A stretch of DNA of 64,000 nt. It comes from an uncultured Draconibacterium sp. GTDB lineage: Bacteria; Bacteroidota; Bacteroidia; Bacteroidales; Prolixibacteraceae. The stretch lies in NCBI RefSeq assembly GCF_963674925.1, contig NZ_OY771648.1:186001-250000 (forward strand). Reading direction: 5' to 3'. Every line of letters starts with the position of its first letter. Positions within the stretch are counted from its first letter, which is position 1. This document shows, in pieces, positions 53,641 through 62,204 of the stretch. Below the pieces are notes generated by a model. That model did not search any database and had not been told where the DNA came from. It worked only from the letters and a program-made list of their open reading frames with translations. The position numbers and the translations under genes are program-made.

Positions 53641-54786
53641 TTATTCTGTAATGAGTTTAGGATTTAGCCAGTTATCTGTTTTATCAAAAAGTAATTGTGC
53701 AAGTGTACGTTTTGTTATTTTATACCTTGCTGTATTTGTAAGTCCCTTTTTTAGTTTGCCCTGATAACCATTTTTAAGCGACAAGTATGACTGATTAAGG
53801 CTACTCCGTACTTTAAAAAAGGGATGATTATTAACGATATATATTTCATTTGAAATTTCAGTAATAGTTCCTGATGCCATTCCCCACTGGTTGTAGTTGT
53901 ATGCATCAACCTGAAAAATAACCGGCATGTTTTCATGTAAATAACCAATATCTTGCGGCGAAACAAGGTGCTCTGCCATAATGTGATCGTCGGGGCTTAT
54001 TATGGCAATGCTTTGTCCGGGTGAAACAAAACCTCCTGTTTTTATGCCATTGTAATTGGTTATATGTCCCGTTACCGGGGCTGTTATGGTGTAGTTTTTT
54101 ATTTCGCTTTGAAGGCTTTTTATTTCACTCTCAAAGTTTTTGTTTTCTTGTTGATAATTAACAGACAGTTGCTGCCATTCGTTTCTACTCATCTGAACAT
54201 AAATCTTTTTCGCCTCAAGTATTTTATCCAATTGAAATTGCTTGTCTTCCAACTCAGTTGCAGGAATCACCTCTTTTTCGAACAAAGTTTTTGCCCGACT
54301 AAAGGATTTTTGATATAATTCAATCTGCATATCAAACTCTGAGAGTTTTTGTCGATATTGTGCGTGAGTCGTTTTATAAAGGCTGGTTGCTAAATCCGAA
54401 TAATTATAACTCAGCATAGCTGAGATATCGTTCAAATAGGCTTCGTTTTCTAAAATCCTTTTTTGGATATAAGCAATACGTTCCGCTTGCTTCTTGCAAT
54501 CGAGCCAAACTAATGTATCGCCTTTCTTTACAGGTTGATTCTCGTCCAGGTTCGACTTTACAACTTTGGCAACCACCGGCGAAATTAATTCTATTGGTTC
54601 GGATGATGATCGAAATACTCCCCTGCTTTGTACAGTAATTTCTGTTTTTATTAAAAATAAAGACATCACCGTGCCGGCAAAGAATAAAAGAACTACAACA
54701 TATAAAAGCTTTGACTTCTTATTAAATCTGGAGAAATGACTTTCAACACTGACATTAATTATCTCCGGAGGAAAAACATTTTTCAT
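53641..54786 (-). CDS. HlyD-family membrane fusion protein
   Basis: 381 residues from the ATG at 54786 (MKNVFPPEIINVSVESHF); a longer frame upstream reads through the promoter region. One N-terminal transmembrane helix (about 26-48), a lipoyl-like half (SRGVFRSSSEPIELISPVVA), a long coiled coil (about 110-230) and the second half (YTITAPVTGHITNYNGIKTG). It links the ABC transporter to the outer membrane. First gene of the island operon. Confidence 0.92.
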   Translation of the reverse strand: MKNVFPPEIINVSVESHFSRFNKKSKLLYVVVLLFFAGTVMSLFLIKTEITVQSRGVFRSSSEPIELISPVVAKVVKSNLDENQPVKKGDTLVWLDCKKQAERIAYIQKRILENEAYLNDISAMLSYNYSDLATSLYKTTHAQYRQKLSEFDMQIELYQKSFSRAKTLFEKEVIPATELEDKQFQLDKILEAKKIYVQMSRNEWQQLSVNYQQENKNFESEIKSLQSEIKNYTITAPVTGHITNYNGIKTGGFVSPGQSIAIISPDDHIMAEHLVSPQDIGYLHENMPVIFQVDAYNYNQWGMASGTITEISNEIYIVNNHPFFKVRSSLNQSYLSLKNGYQGKLKKGLTNTARYKITKRTLAQLLFDKTDNWLNPKLITE

Positions 54787-54840
54787 AAAACAATGGTTAC
54801 ATTTGTATTTGGTTTTCACTAAATAATTCCGAAATATTGG

Positions 54841-54848
54841 CAAAGGTA
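54841..54848 (-). promoter_or_regulatory. Promoter -7 box of the island operon
   Basis: On the minus strand TACCTTTG matches TAnnTTTG, 55 bp upstream of the HlyD-like ATG. A GTTAAC lies about 25 bp further upstream. Confidence 0.45.
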
Positions 54849-55048
54849 ACCCTGTTTTGGTGTAAAAATATGTTAACAAGACAATTCTGAAAAACACTCA
54901 CTTACGTTTCCACGCACATCAACACTCCAATAATTGACTAATATTCAACACACTCCCAAATTCAACCAATAATATAGACACCCAATAAATATTGTAAAAA
55001 ATAATATTAAACATAAATCTATTTTCATATTTTGCCAAACTCTTGTTC

Positions 55049-55198
55049 AAAAACAACTTTGCATTCATAGATGCACAACAACCCACCGACCACCTGGCAA
55101 GTTTGGGCGCTAAACCCATTCCGCGAAAAGACTTTTTGGAAATGCTGGAGAAAGCGTTGCAGCGTGATACTTTGCAGGGGAAATGGACGGTGGATTAG
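55049..55198 (+). pseudogene. Displaced 3' fragment of aat
   Basis: Codons KNNFAFIDAQQPTDHLASLG onward to QGKWTVD and a TAG stop, matching the last ~47 residues of aat before its own tail. The frame is intact and nearly all differences are synonymous, so this stretch was under selection as part of a working aat until recently. No start or upstream half remains. Confidence 0.85.
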
Positions 55199-55284
55199 GA
55201 CGCGCAGCGAACCTCGTCCTCCTTTTTTAAAAGGAGGTGGGCACCGAAAGGTGGTCGGAGGATTTAGCTTCTATACAGAAAGGA
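55199..55284. repeat. Dispersed C/T-rich repeat copy
   Basis: GCGAACCTCGTCCTCC, a T run, AAAAGGAGGTGGGC, then a gtggtcggaggatt stretch; a close match to 55820-55880. Confidence 0.65.
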
Positions 55285-55674
55285 TTAGATATTCTTTCCC
55301 GTTTTGCCAGATTGTTGTTCCAAACACTCAACAGCATAATAAATTTCTGCAACAACTTCATCAATCCTGTAGATCACCATTGCTTCCGAAAAACGAATAA
55401 TCTGATAGCCAAGATTTTCTAATTCTTTCTCTCGAACATAGTCTTCTTCCGACTTTACAAAATGCGAATAACCATCAATTTCAATGATGAGTTTTAATTC
55501 GCGACAAATAAAATCAACGATGTAATTATTAATAATAAATTGCCGGTTAAACTGATGGCCTCTCATTTTTCGGGCTTTCAAAACATCACGCCAAAGAGTT
55601 GCTTCTCCTTTGGTGCCTTGTTTGCGAAGTTTTCGTGCATATTGTTTTAGATTTTTGTGGTAGGAGGATGTCAT
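55285..55674 (-). CDS. DUF559 domain protein (Vsr-like nuclease fold)
   Basis: A 129-residue protein of the DUF559 family: KYARKLRKQGTKGEATLW-type N terminus, FNRQFIINNYIVDFIC, the acidic LIIEIDGYSHF and REKELENLGYQIIRFSE. The fold is that of PD-(D/E)XK/Vsr-like endonucleases, with Asp in YIVDF and Glu-x-Asp in IEIDG as likely catalytic residues. It is often found scattered among mobile or repeat DNA, as here. Confidence 0.9.
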   Translation of the reverse strand: MTSSYHKNLKQYARKLRKQGTKGEATLWRDVLKARKMRGHQFNRQFIINNYIVDFICRELKLIIEIDGYSHFVKSEEDYVREKELENLGYQIIRFSEAMVIYRIDEVVAEIYYAVECLEQQSGKTGKNI

Positions 55675-56096
55675 TACGGCTTTTCTATTAAAAGTACGAA
55701 TTATTTTTCAATGATATTTTGCAATCCCCTTAATCCCTCCCGATGTTCAATCGGGACCTAGAGTTTGGCAATTCTTTGCAAATACAATCCCCCTTAATCC
55801 CCCTTCGCCAAGGGGGACGGCGCAACGAACCTCGTCCTCCTTTTTTAAAAGGAGGTGGGCGACGCAGTCGGTCGGAGGATTCGATAGTAGCGGCTCTGAA
55901 ACAATCACCCTTTTGATTCCCTCCCGATGCTGCGATCGGGACAGGCACTTCGCCAAGGGGGATTATTGAAGTTTATAAATAATAAAAAACCACGCGAAAG
56001 GATTCGCGCGGGAGCGGTGTCAAAGACGAATTGGCGGTGTTGCCACGAAGAACTGCGGTTGAAATACCCGCTACCCCCCCATTATATATAGCTTTT
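55675..56096. repeat. Gene-free repeat-rich region
   Basis: About 420 bp with CCCGATG...ATCGGGA inverted motifs, two ccccctt/aaggggga segments and a second full copy of the CCTCGTCCTCC...GGAGGTGGGC repeat at about 55820-55880. A C-run (about 56074-56080) ends it. Short minus-strand frames here are repeat-derived and not called. Confidence 0.6.
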
Positions 56097-56851
56097 GTTA
56101 CCACCTGTTTTTTATTCACAATTAACGTTTATCTCTTTACAATCAGACAATTTTCTCAATTCTTTACCTTTAATATCTTCAGCAGTCAAATCAAGTTGCA
56201 TAATCCTGTCCATATCAAATTCAATTTCCCAAATTGCCTCTTTTTCTGTTTCGTCATTTGTTGCTTTATACAGAAAACGACTATTTGAATATTTAAAAAA
56301 TTCTCGTGGTCGGTCGTCAATATCCATCATTTTAAAAATCTCTTTGTCCTTATTTAGGTCAAAAACGCTAAAACCTGCCAAGTCGGAATTATATATAGAA
56401 AAAAGAAGTCCGTTTTCAATGTCAACTGAAACACAGCCTCCAATTGTCTGAAACTTTTCTCCTTTGTCATTTATAATGATAGTTTGTCCATCATAGTCCC
56501 CAAACTTTGAAATAACAATATGGTCATTTATAATTTCATTGTAAACCAATAGTCCATAATGACCTCCAACAGGTTCAATTTCCGAAAAGTTAATTGAGTC
56601 AATTTTCTTCCCATTTCTTAATATTTCAATTTTTGCTTTGCAATATGGAATATCTGGTGACACAATTAAGGATTTATATTGAGTGATTATAACATCAATA
56701 TTTTTGAGAGATTTTTTAATCTGGGTTTCTTTTATCTCTGTGCTTTTTTGTTGTCCGAAAGAACTAATCACAGCCAAGAAAAGCAGATTAATGATTAAAA
56801 GTATTTTTAGGTTTTTATGTCTCATCTTCGGTTTTTAAACTTGGCGGTAAC
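56097..56851 (-). other. Cassette-like module 5
   Basis: GTTACCACC at 56097-56105 and GGCGGTAAC at 56843-56851 form an inverted repeat (8 of 9) around a single minus-strand gene. Confidence 0.45.
56112..56825 (-). CDS. Exported hypothetical protein
   Basis: A 237-residue protein with a signal peptide (about 1-25, ending ISSFGQ). The mature part has beta-rich segments such as GGHYGLLVYNEIIND, ISKFGDYDGQTIIINDKGEK and GGCVSVDIENGLLFSIYNS, which may form propeller-like strands. It ends in a Cys (ECKEINVNCE-like tail with two Cys). No family recognised. It lies between cassette-type inverted-repeat arms. AT-rich. Confidence 0.65.
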   Translation of the reverse strand: MRHKNLKILLIINLLFLAVISSFGQQKSTEIKETQIKKSLKNIDVIITQYKSLIVSPDIPYCKAKIEILRNGKKIDSINFSEIEPVGGHYGLLVYNEIINDHIVISKFGDYDGQTIIINDKGEKFQTIGGCVSVDIENGLLFSIYNSDLAGFSVFDLNKDKEIFKMMDIDDRPREFFKYSNSRFLYKATNDETEKEAIWEIEFDMDRIMQLDLTAEDIKGKELRKLSDCKEINVNCE

Positions 56852-56970
56852 GGATGGCGGTAAGAAATCGTTGCGCATTTCAGAGCTTAAACTTATCAAA
56901 CCACTACGCTGTTTATTAAATGTAATTTCGTTCAAATTTAGCACTATCCGCGCAATGTTTTTTAACGCGT

Positions 56971-57795
56971 GTTGTGCCCAGTTATTCTTTATTTAAACTC
57001 AATTCTTATATTTTTCTTAGGAATCGGATGCTTAATCATTTCCAGTAATATTTTCAATGCTTCACAAAAGTCAAATTCATCGTTAATATTGTTGAACAGC
57101 TTAATCATTGGATAAAATAAAGCGTCTTTCTCATTGAGACTAACTTTTTCGATTTCCTTATTATTCTCAAAAAAAATTAATACAAATTCTTTTTTCTTGA
57201 GATCAAATTGAAACTGAATGAAGTTATTATATTCCCAATCTTTTATATAATTTTTATTGTCAGTCAAGAAGAAGTTGTTCTCAATAATCCTTGTTCTATT
57301 CTCTACGGAAAGAATAAATAATTCAGCCAATTCAATCGCTTCTGAAATTTCATCTTTTGAGGGTTTTTGGTAATAATGCTCAAGTTTATTTCTTAGTAAT
57401 CTCGCCTTGGAAATCAAACCACTTGGCGCGAAGTCTAATGCTTTAATTAGTTTTAATTTATAAGCTATATCTGAATTTTCGAAATCTTCTAAGTTTATGA
57501 TGTTTTGTGAAATCTCTGGAATCTTGTCATAAGTGATTCCAAAAATTGAAAATGCATAATCAATCTGGCAATCTATCGCCCTCTTTGCATTTGTCAGTGC
57601 ATTTACATTTCCTTTTAACTCTTTTGTTTTAAAATCAGATTTTGCAAATCTTAAAAAATCACGTGGTTCAATCTCAAAGTCCGAACTAATACTGCTACCC
57701 CCATCTCTCTCAATGACAGTTGAAGAGAAATCAATTTTCAATCGTTTTTGTATTAGTTCAAGAATCATTTCTGTGTCTTTTTAATTGGGCACAAC
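56971..57795 (-). other. Cassette-like module 4
   Basis: A perfect 10-bp inverted repeat, GTTGTGCCCA at 56971-56980 and TGGGCACAAC at 57786-57795, tightly encloses one minus-strand gene. Between it and the next module the spacer holds a TTGCGC/GCGCAA hairpin, as in folded boundary sites. Confidence 0.55.
56989..57768 (-). CDS. Hypothetical protein with HEPN-like motif
   Basis: A 259-residue predominantly helical protein. The segment SKARLLRNKLEHYYQKPS near 120-140 has the R-x4-H core of HEPN nucleases, in a helix preceded by another (DIAYKLKLIKALDF). The N terminus (DFEIEPRDFLRFAKSDF) and a C-terminal beta region (FQFDLKKKEFVLIFFENN) are unassigned. HEPN proteins are often RNases in toxin or defence systems; no antitoxin partner is visible. 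Single gene of its module. Confidence 0.6.
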   Translation of the reverse strand: MILELIQKRLKIDFSSTVIERDGGSSISSDFEIEPRDFLRFAKSDFKTKELKGNVNALTNAKRAIDCQIDYAFSIFGITYDKIPEISQNIINLEDFENSDIAYKLKLIKALDFAPSGLISKARLLRNKLEHYYQKPSKDEISEAIELAELFILSVENRTRIIENNFFLTDNKNYIKDWEYNNFIQFQFDLKKKEFVLIFFENNKEIEKVSLNEKDALFYPMIKLFNNINDEFDFCEALKILLEMIKHPIPKKNIRIEFK

Positions 57796-58198
57796 GTATG
57801 TGTAAATGTATTACACTTATATCTCTTATAGCAACAGGTAATTATATTTTATATAAATCGCTTGTTTTCAACAATATATCCGTTTATAAGTATTTGTAAA
57901 CGTTTTATAAGCATTTACAACGGATAACCAGCAGTTTTCCTGGGGCACGTTCCAACGCAACGAATCTTCTCTGTGACCGGGTAAGGAAGCTCTAAAGTAG
58001 CAAAGGTTTACATAAAATAAAAGATTTTGGGGAAAAAGATGCGAGATGCGAGTTGCGAGTTGTCGGACGGAGATTACTTCTCCCGATTCGTTTTACTCAT
58101 CGGGGGGGCGTAATGACAAGCGCTGTTTATAGCGTCTGGGCAGTGTCATTGCGAACCTCGTCCTCCTTTTTTAAAGGAAGTGGCCCGATGTTGCAATC
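57796..58198. other. Gene-free region with mixed repeats
   Basis: About 400 bp. TTATAAACG-like units repeat at 57880-57915, a gatgcgagatgcgagttgcg tandem stretch lies at about 58040, and a GTCATTGCGAACCTCGTCC copy of the dispersed repeat at about 58143. No gene seen. Confidence 0.45.
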
Positions 58199-60016
58199 TC
58201 ACTCTGTCTTCTGCTCCACCCTTGCGTTAAGTTTATCCATCTCCAAGCCGGGTTTGTTCAACTCCTCAGGGAATACATGATGAATTTGTTCCACGTGCAT
58301 ACTTTGTTTCCAAAGCATGTAATTTATCTTACTAATCTCTTTTGAACATATTTCCTGAGTTCGTGAACCATGCTCAAAAGTAGCGTTGACTCGATAATAA
58401 TGATTCGTTTTTTCTTCTTTACTAATCGCTTCCAACTCCTTTTTCCACACCTTTAAATCGCGCTCAAACTCATCCAGATTTTCGTAGGTTTTACTGCCGA
58501 AAACAATCGTACCATCGTAGCGCACCAATAGTTCCATTGGTTTGGGCTCAGGCGATGGTTTCTCTTCAAAAGGCAACCAGGTACTTGTTCTCGGATTTTT
58601 TGGAGTCTCATACGAAAAGCGAATTGGCACGATCTCGTTTACTATCTTCTGTTTCTCTACATCCAGATCGAAATATTTCTTCCCGAACAATATAAATGCC
58701 TTTGCTTCCCTGGCGCCGAGGTAAGCCTCTCCTATTTGCCGCAAGGTAAAGTTTATGGCTTCTCTCGACGATTCAATATCATGGCGGTACGAAATCCAGC
58801 CTTCAGAAACTTTTACTTTGCCAATTCCCGGTATTTCCTTTTCAATACTTTCAGGAGATGTGCTTCCTCCGGGATTGACTCCCTGTAAAAATCCGGTAGC
58901 CATTGTTTTGATACTTTCTTTCGAAGCATGTTCTCCCTGTACCAGGTATTCATCTTTAATATTCATAAGAATAACCAGAATATTGTTTTCTCTTTCCGAC
59001 AATTTATTCCGATCCATTTCCGGATCAAAAATTCCATCGCCAATATTATCGATGTTCCATTTTGCGAGCCATTGCTCCGCCTTATTTTCCGTGTAACGTA
59101 CCGGAATAAAATCTGCTGATTTTGTAATTAATTCGGGTCGTGCAAATGCTTGTAAAAGCACTATTATTAAGGGCACAAAGAGAATCATCTTCACCATGCC
59201 CCATTTCTGACGTTTTGTTTTTGTCATCATTTTTAATCGTTTTACAATGGGTTTTTGAGTAAAATGGTTTGCCATGGCAAAACGTCTTTCGCCAACGGCT
59301 TTCTCCAATACCAGCAACTGGTATTTTTGTGCATCGATGCCTTTATTTAATACAGCCTCATCGGCCTGGTATTCGTGTATTAATTTTAAATCGCGGCGTA
59401 ACAGCCACATAAAAGGGTTAAAAAAATGTACCGCCGTAAACAGTTCACATAACAGCAAATCCAAAGCATGTTTATGTCTGATGTGCGCATATTCGTGAAC
59501 CACTACAATAGCTCTGTTCTCCAGGAAATCCTTCTCGGAAAGGACAACTTTATTCAGGAATGTAAAGGGTTGTACAAAGTCTTTAACAACTGCCAATACT
59601 ATTTTTCGGAAGCGATGTTTCTCTGCCTTTTTTATGATTCCGGAAACGCGATAAATTCCAAAAAGAAGTCGAAATAAGAGAAGCGAAATAATGGCTGTAT
59701 AAATAATCGCCCAATAGTTCACCGAAGGGATATTCGCAACAACTGGCGCGTGAATGATCGCCGATTGATCCTCAGATGGTATGGCAACAGGTGCTGAAAC
59801 AATTTCCTGCACAATAGAGGTCGAAGTCATTTCAAGCTCCTTATAAAAAAGCTGCACCGTTAAGAATGGAATGCTCGCCGACACCAGCATAACCGAAAGC
59901 AAAAGAAAACGGGTTAAACGATGGTTTTTATCGTTTCTTACGGTTAAGCGGAACAAACAATAAAGCAAAGCCAGACTAATTGTCGATTTTATGAGGTAGG
60001 CAAAAAAGGGTGTCAT
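58199..60016 (-). CDS. BlaR1/MecR1-type M56 metallopeptidase sensor
   Basis: A 605-residue membrane protein: about four transmembrane helices in the first 310 residues and a cytosolic zinc-peptidase loop with VVHEYAHIRHKHALD (HExxH near 174). The roughly 290-residue C-terminal region faces the periplasm and is not a penicillin-binding domain, so the signal is unknown. In the family the peptidase inactivates the BlaI-type repressor. Its ATG overlaps or abuts the repressor gene by a couple of bases, so they form an operon. Confidence 0.9.
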   Translation of the reverse strand: MTPFFAYLIKSTISLALLYCLFRLTVRNDKNHRLTRFLLLSVMLVSASIPFLTVQLFYKELEMTSTSIVQEIVSAPVAIPSEDQSAIIHAPVVANIPSVNYWAIIYTAIISLLLFRLLFGIYRVSGIIKKAEKHRFRKIVLAVVKDFVQPFTFLNKVVLSEKDFLENRAIVVVHEYAHIRHKHALDLLLCELFTAVHFFNPFMWLLRRDLKLIHEYQADEAVLNKGIDAQKYQLLVLEKAVGERRFAMANHFTQKPIVKRLKMMTKTKRQKWGMVKMILFVPLIIVLLQAFARPELITKSADFIPVRYTENKAEQWLAKWNIDNIGDGIFDPEMDRNKLSERENNILVILMNIKDEYLVQGEHASKESIKTMATGFLQGVNPGGSTSPESIEKEIPGIGKVKVSEGWISYRHDIESSREAINFTLRQIGEAYLGAREAKAFILFGKKYFDLDVEKQKIVNEIVPIRFSYETPKNPRTSTWLPFEEKPSPEPKPMELLVRYDGTIVFGSKTYENLDEFERDLKVWKKELEAISKEEKTNHYYRVNATFEHGSRTQEICSKEISKINYMLWKQSMHVEQIHHVFPEELNKPGLEMDKLNARVEQKTE

Positions 60017-60018
60017 GC

Positions 60019-60384
60019 TTACTTGTTTTTGCTGTTTTCAATCTCCGAAATCAACTTCCGCAAATCCTCCAGCGAAAGGTTTTCTTCTTCAACCAGCAGC
60101 GACACCACACTTTTATACGAATTGTTGAAATACTTTTTTACCACATTTCCGAGGGTGCCCTTGCTGTATTCTTCTTTTGTTACGGCCGCAAAATAACGGT
60201 AAGTATTTCCAAACTTCTCGTGCTCGATGAACCCTTTTTCTTCCATGGCCCTAACCATAGTTGAAAGCGTGTTGTAATGCAGTTTCTGATCTGAATACAA
60301 TTCCTTCAATTCTTTCACAAACATGGGGCCTTTCTCCCAAAATAAACTCAGTATCTCTTCTTCTTTTGGTGTAAGTTTTTTCAT
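60019..60384 (-). CDS. BlaI/MecI/CopY-family repressor
   Basis: A 121-residue winged-helix repressor: LTPKEEEILSLFWEKGPMFV, LHYNTLSTMVRAMEEKGFIEH and GNTYRYFAAVTKEEYS, then a C-terminal dimerisation helix region (about 80-121). It would bind the two dyads at 60456-60490 and repress itself and the metallopeptidase until cleaved. Co-transcribed with that gene. Confidence 0.93.
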   Translation of the reverse strand: MKKLTPKEEEILSLFWEKGPMFVKELKELYSDQKLHYNTLSTMVRAMEEKGFIEHEKFGNTYRYFAAVTKEEYSKGTLGNVVKKYFNNSYKSVVSLLVEEENLSLEDLRKLISEIENSKNK

Positions 60385-60455
60385 GATTCAGACTTTTAAA
60401 TTGAAACGAGTATAACACTCTTGCTACATTACAAAACAAATGTAACTATATTTTT

Positions 60456-60490
60456 TAGTTTTACAACTATTATTTATAGTTTTAGAACTA
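60456..60490. promoter_or_regulatory. Twin operator dyads for the BlaI-type repressor
   Basis: TAGTT-ttac-AACTA at 60456-60469 and TAGTT-ttag-AACTA at 60477-60490. Two 14-bp dyads whose centres are 21 bp apart (two helical turns), 72 bp upstream of the repressor ATG. Confidence 0.7.
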
Positions 60491-60984
60491 TTTTATTTAG
60501 TTGAGATTTAAAACAAGAACGTTATACAGAAGAAGCCGAACTACAAAATGCTAAGATTATCGCAAGAAAACCCGAACACGAATAAGCTGCAGGATTAATA
60601 AAATTCGTATGAAACACCCAATAAATACACTTCGATCAAGCTCTTCAAGGATTACGACTATTTTGAATAGTATAAATTAAACTTATAGTCGTCCAGGTAG
60701 TCAGAAACGGATAACAGTGATAAAAATTATAAAGCCCCTTCTGTTTCAGCCTGAATTACTTCTGGTTAAATCCAAACAGATAAATAGTATATTAGTAAAC
60801 CGATAAAAAAACGTACCGAGAAATAACCCGGAATAAAAAATCACTTTTTATGCAACGAACATGAACTTTTTAAATCATAGATTCACAAACAAACATGATT
60901 AAAAAAGTTTATGTGAGAGCGGAGCGGTTACATCCGTTCTCAAATTTTAAAGTAATTTATTGGAAACTTGAAAATTATAAACGG
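60491..60984. other. Gene-free region
   Basis: About 490 bp, AT-rich, between the divergent repressor and GH43-like genes. Nothing recognised beyond the operator area. An in-frame ATG at 60895 precedes the chosen GH43 start but encodes no signal peptide. Confidence 0.35.
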
Positions 60985-62088
60985 ATGAAAAAACTTATTA
61001 CCTCACTATTGCTATTCGCTTTTATTGCAGGTGCTGCCGTGCAGGCACAAACACCCGACATGCCAGGCAACAAAACCACAGGAATTAAAATTGTAGACAA
61101 ACTGCAACAACCGGCTTCGTCCCAAAATTTTAATACAAAAGACCTTGCCGGCTATTTGTTGGTCTATTTTAAAGACCAGACACAAAGTGCTTACATGGCT
61201 GTTAGCAGCGACGGTTATACGTTTACCGACCTGAACAATGGCGAACCTATTTTTGATGGGACCAAACTGGCCGAGCAAAAAGGTGTTCGCGATCCGCACA
61301 TCACCCGTGGCCCAGATGGCGCCTTTTACCTTACCATGACCGACCTGCATATTTTCGGGCAACGTGCAGGGCACCGCGACACACGCTGGCAACGCCCCGA
61401 AGAAAAATACGGCTGGGGAAACAACCGCGCCATTGTGCTGATGAAATCCTACGACCTGATCCACTGGACACATTCCGATTTTCGGGTTGATAAGGCTTTC
61501 CCCCAACTGGGCGACATCGATTGCTCGTGGGCACCGGAAACCGTGTACGATCCGGAAGAGAAAAAAATGATGGTATATTTTACCATCCGGTATAACAACG
61601 CGAATGCAAACATGTACTATTCGTATGCCAACGAAGAATTTACCCGACTTGAAACCACTCCAAAAATGATTACCGAGTTGGGCGGAATAGACGGCGATAT
61701 TACTCAACTTGGCGATACCTACCACATGCATTATGTTTCGGGAGCCAAGATTTTGCACGCTGTTTCGGATAAAATAAATAAAGACTATGTTACAGAAACA
61801 CGGCGCATCGACCCTGAAAGTAAACCTACCGAAGCTCCTAATGTTTTCAGGCGTTTAGGCACCGACACCTATGTGCTGATGTATGATGTGTATGGTGGGC
61901 GCCCCAATAACATGGGTTTTAGCGAAACCAAAGATTTTGTTTCCTATACCGACATTGGCCATTTTAACGAGGGCGAAATGAAAACCATTGGTTTTGAACG
62001 TCCCAAACACGGTGCGGTTAGCTATCTTACCCGCAAGGAATTAAAAGCTATTACGGACTATTGGGGTGTTAATATTGATATACAATAA
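60985..62088 (+). CDS. Secreted glycoside hydrolase, GH43-like five-bladed propeller
   Basis: 367 residues from the ATG at 60985, which opens a clear signal peptide (MKKLITSLLLFAFIAGAAVQ, cleaved after AQA or nearby). The propeller is seen in VRDPHITRGPDGAFYLTMTD with a candidate catalytic Asp, SYDLIHWTHSDFRV, SWAPETVYDPEEKKMMVYFT and GGIDGDITQLGDTYHMHYVS. Family GH43 enzymes release arabinose or xylose, but related families (GH117-like) act on galactans, so the substrate is not set. Monocistronic. Confidence 0.82.
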   Translation: MKKLITSLLLFAFIAGAAVQAQTPDMPGNKTTGIKIVDKLQQPASSQNFNTKDLAGYLLVYFKDQTQSAYMAVSSDGYTFTDLNNGEPIFDGTKLAEQKGVRDPHITRGPDGAFYLTMTDLHIFGQRAGHRDTRWQRPEEKYGWGNNRAIVLMKSYDLIHWTHSDFRVDKAFPQLGDIDCSWAPETVYDPEEKKMMVYFTIRYNNANANMYYSYANEEFTRLETTPKMITELGGIDGDITQLGDTYHMHYVSGAKILHAVSDKINKDYVTETRRIDPESKPTEAPNVFRRLGTDTYVLMYDVYGGRPNNMGFSETKDFVSYTDIGHFNEGEMKTIGFERPKHGAVSYLTRKELKAITDYWGVNIDIQ

Positions 62089-62097
62089 GCAGGTATT

Positions 62098-62130
62098 ATT
62101 CAGCAGGTCACTTAAAGTCACCTGCTGAAT
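62098..62130 (+). terminator. Hairpin after the GH43-like gene
   Basis: ATTCAGCAGGT pairs with ACCTGCTGAAT around an 11-base loop that adds further pairs. Confidence 0.65.
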
Positions 62131-62147
62131 CTTTACAAAAACAAAAG

Positions 62148-62190
62148 ATGCCATCCGAAACTGTATAACACAGTTGGATGGCATTTTTTA
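62148..62190 (+). terminator. Rho-independent terminator
   Basis: ATGCCATCC (62148-62156) pairs with GGATGGCAT (62176-62184), followed by T. Confidence 0.85.
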
Positions 62191-62204
62191 TTTTAATCCC
62201 TAAC

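Larger units (their letters stand above)
49674..55048 (-). other. Peptide-export island inserted at the aat 3' end
   Basis: An AT-rich, entirely minus-strand block of seven genes: HlyD-like adaptor, C39 ABC transporter, HTH regulator, three double-glycine peptides and a CPBP protease. It is bracketed by direct repeats of the aat 3' end. No integrase is inside, so the repeats may be left by homology-assisted acquisition rather than by site-specific integration. Confidence 0.7.

Noticed and set aside
49674..55048. Lantibiotic or other modified-peptide cluster
   Set aside because: No LanM, LanB/C, radical SAM or cyclodehydratase gene is present and the precursor cores have no cysteine.
55049..55198. 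A second functional aat gene
   Set aside because: Only the last 49 codons or so are present, with no start or catalytic N-terminal half; it is a fragment.
55730..55956. Short minus-strand frames of about 70 codons
   Set aside because: They translate the dispersed C/T-rich repeats and have repeat-derived composition.
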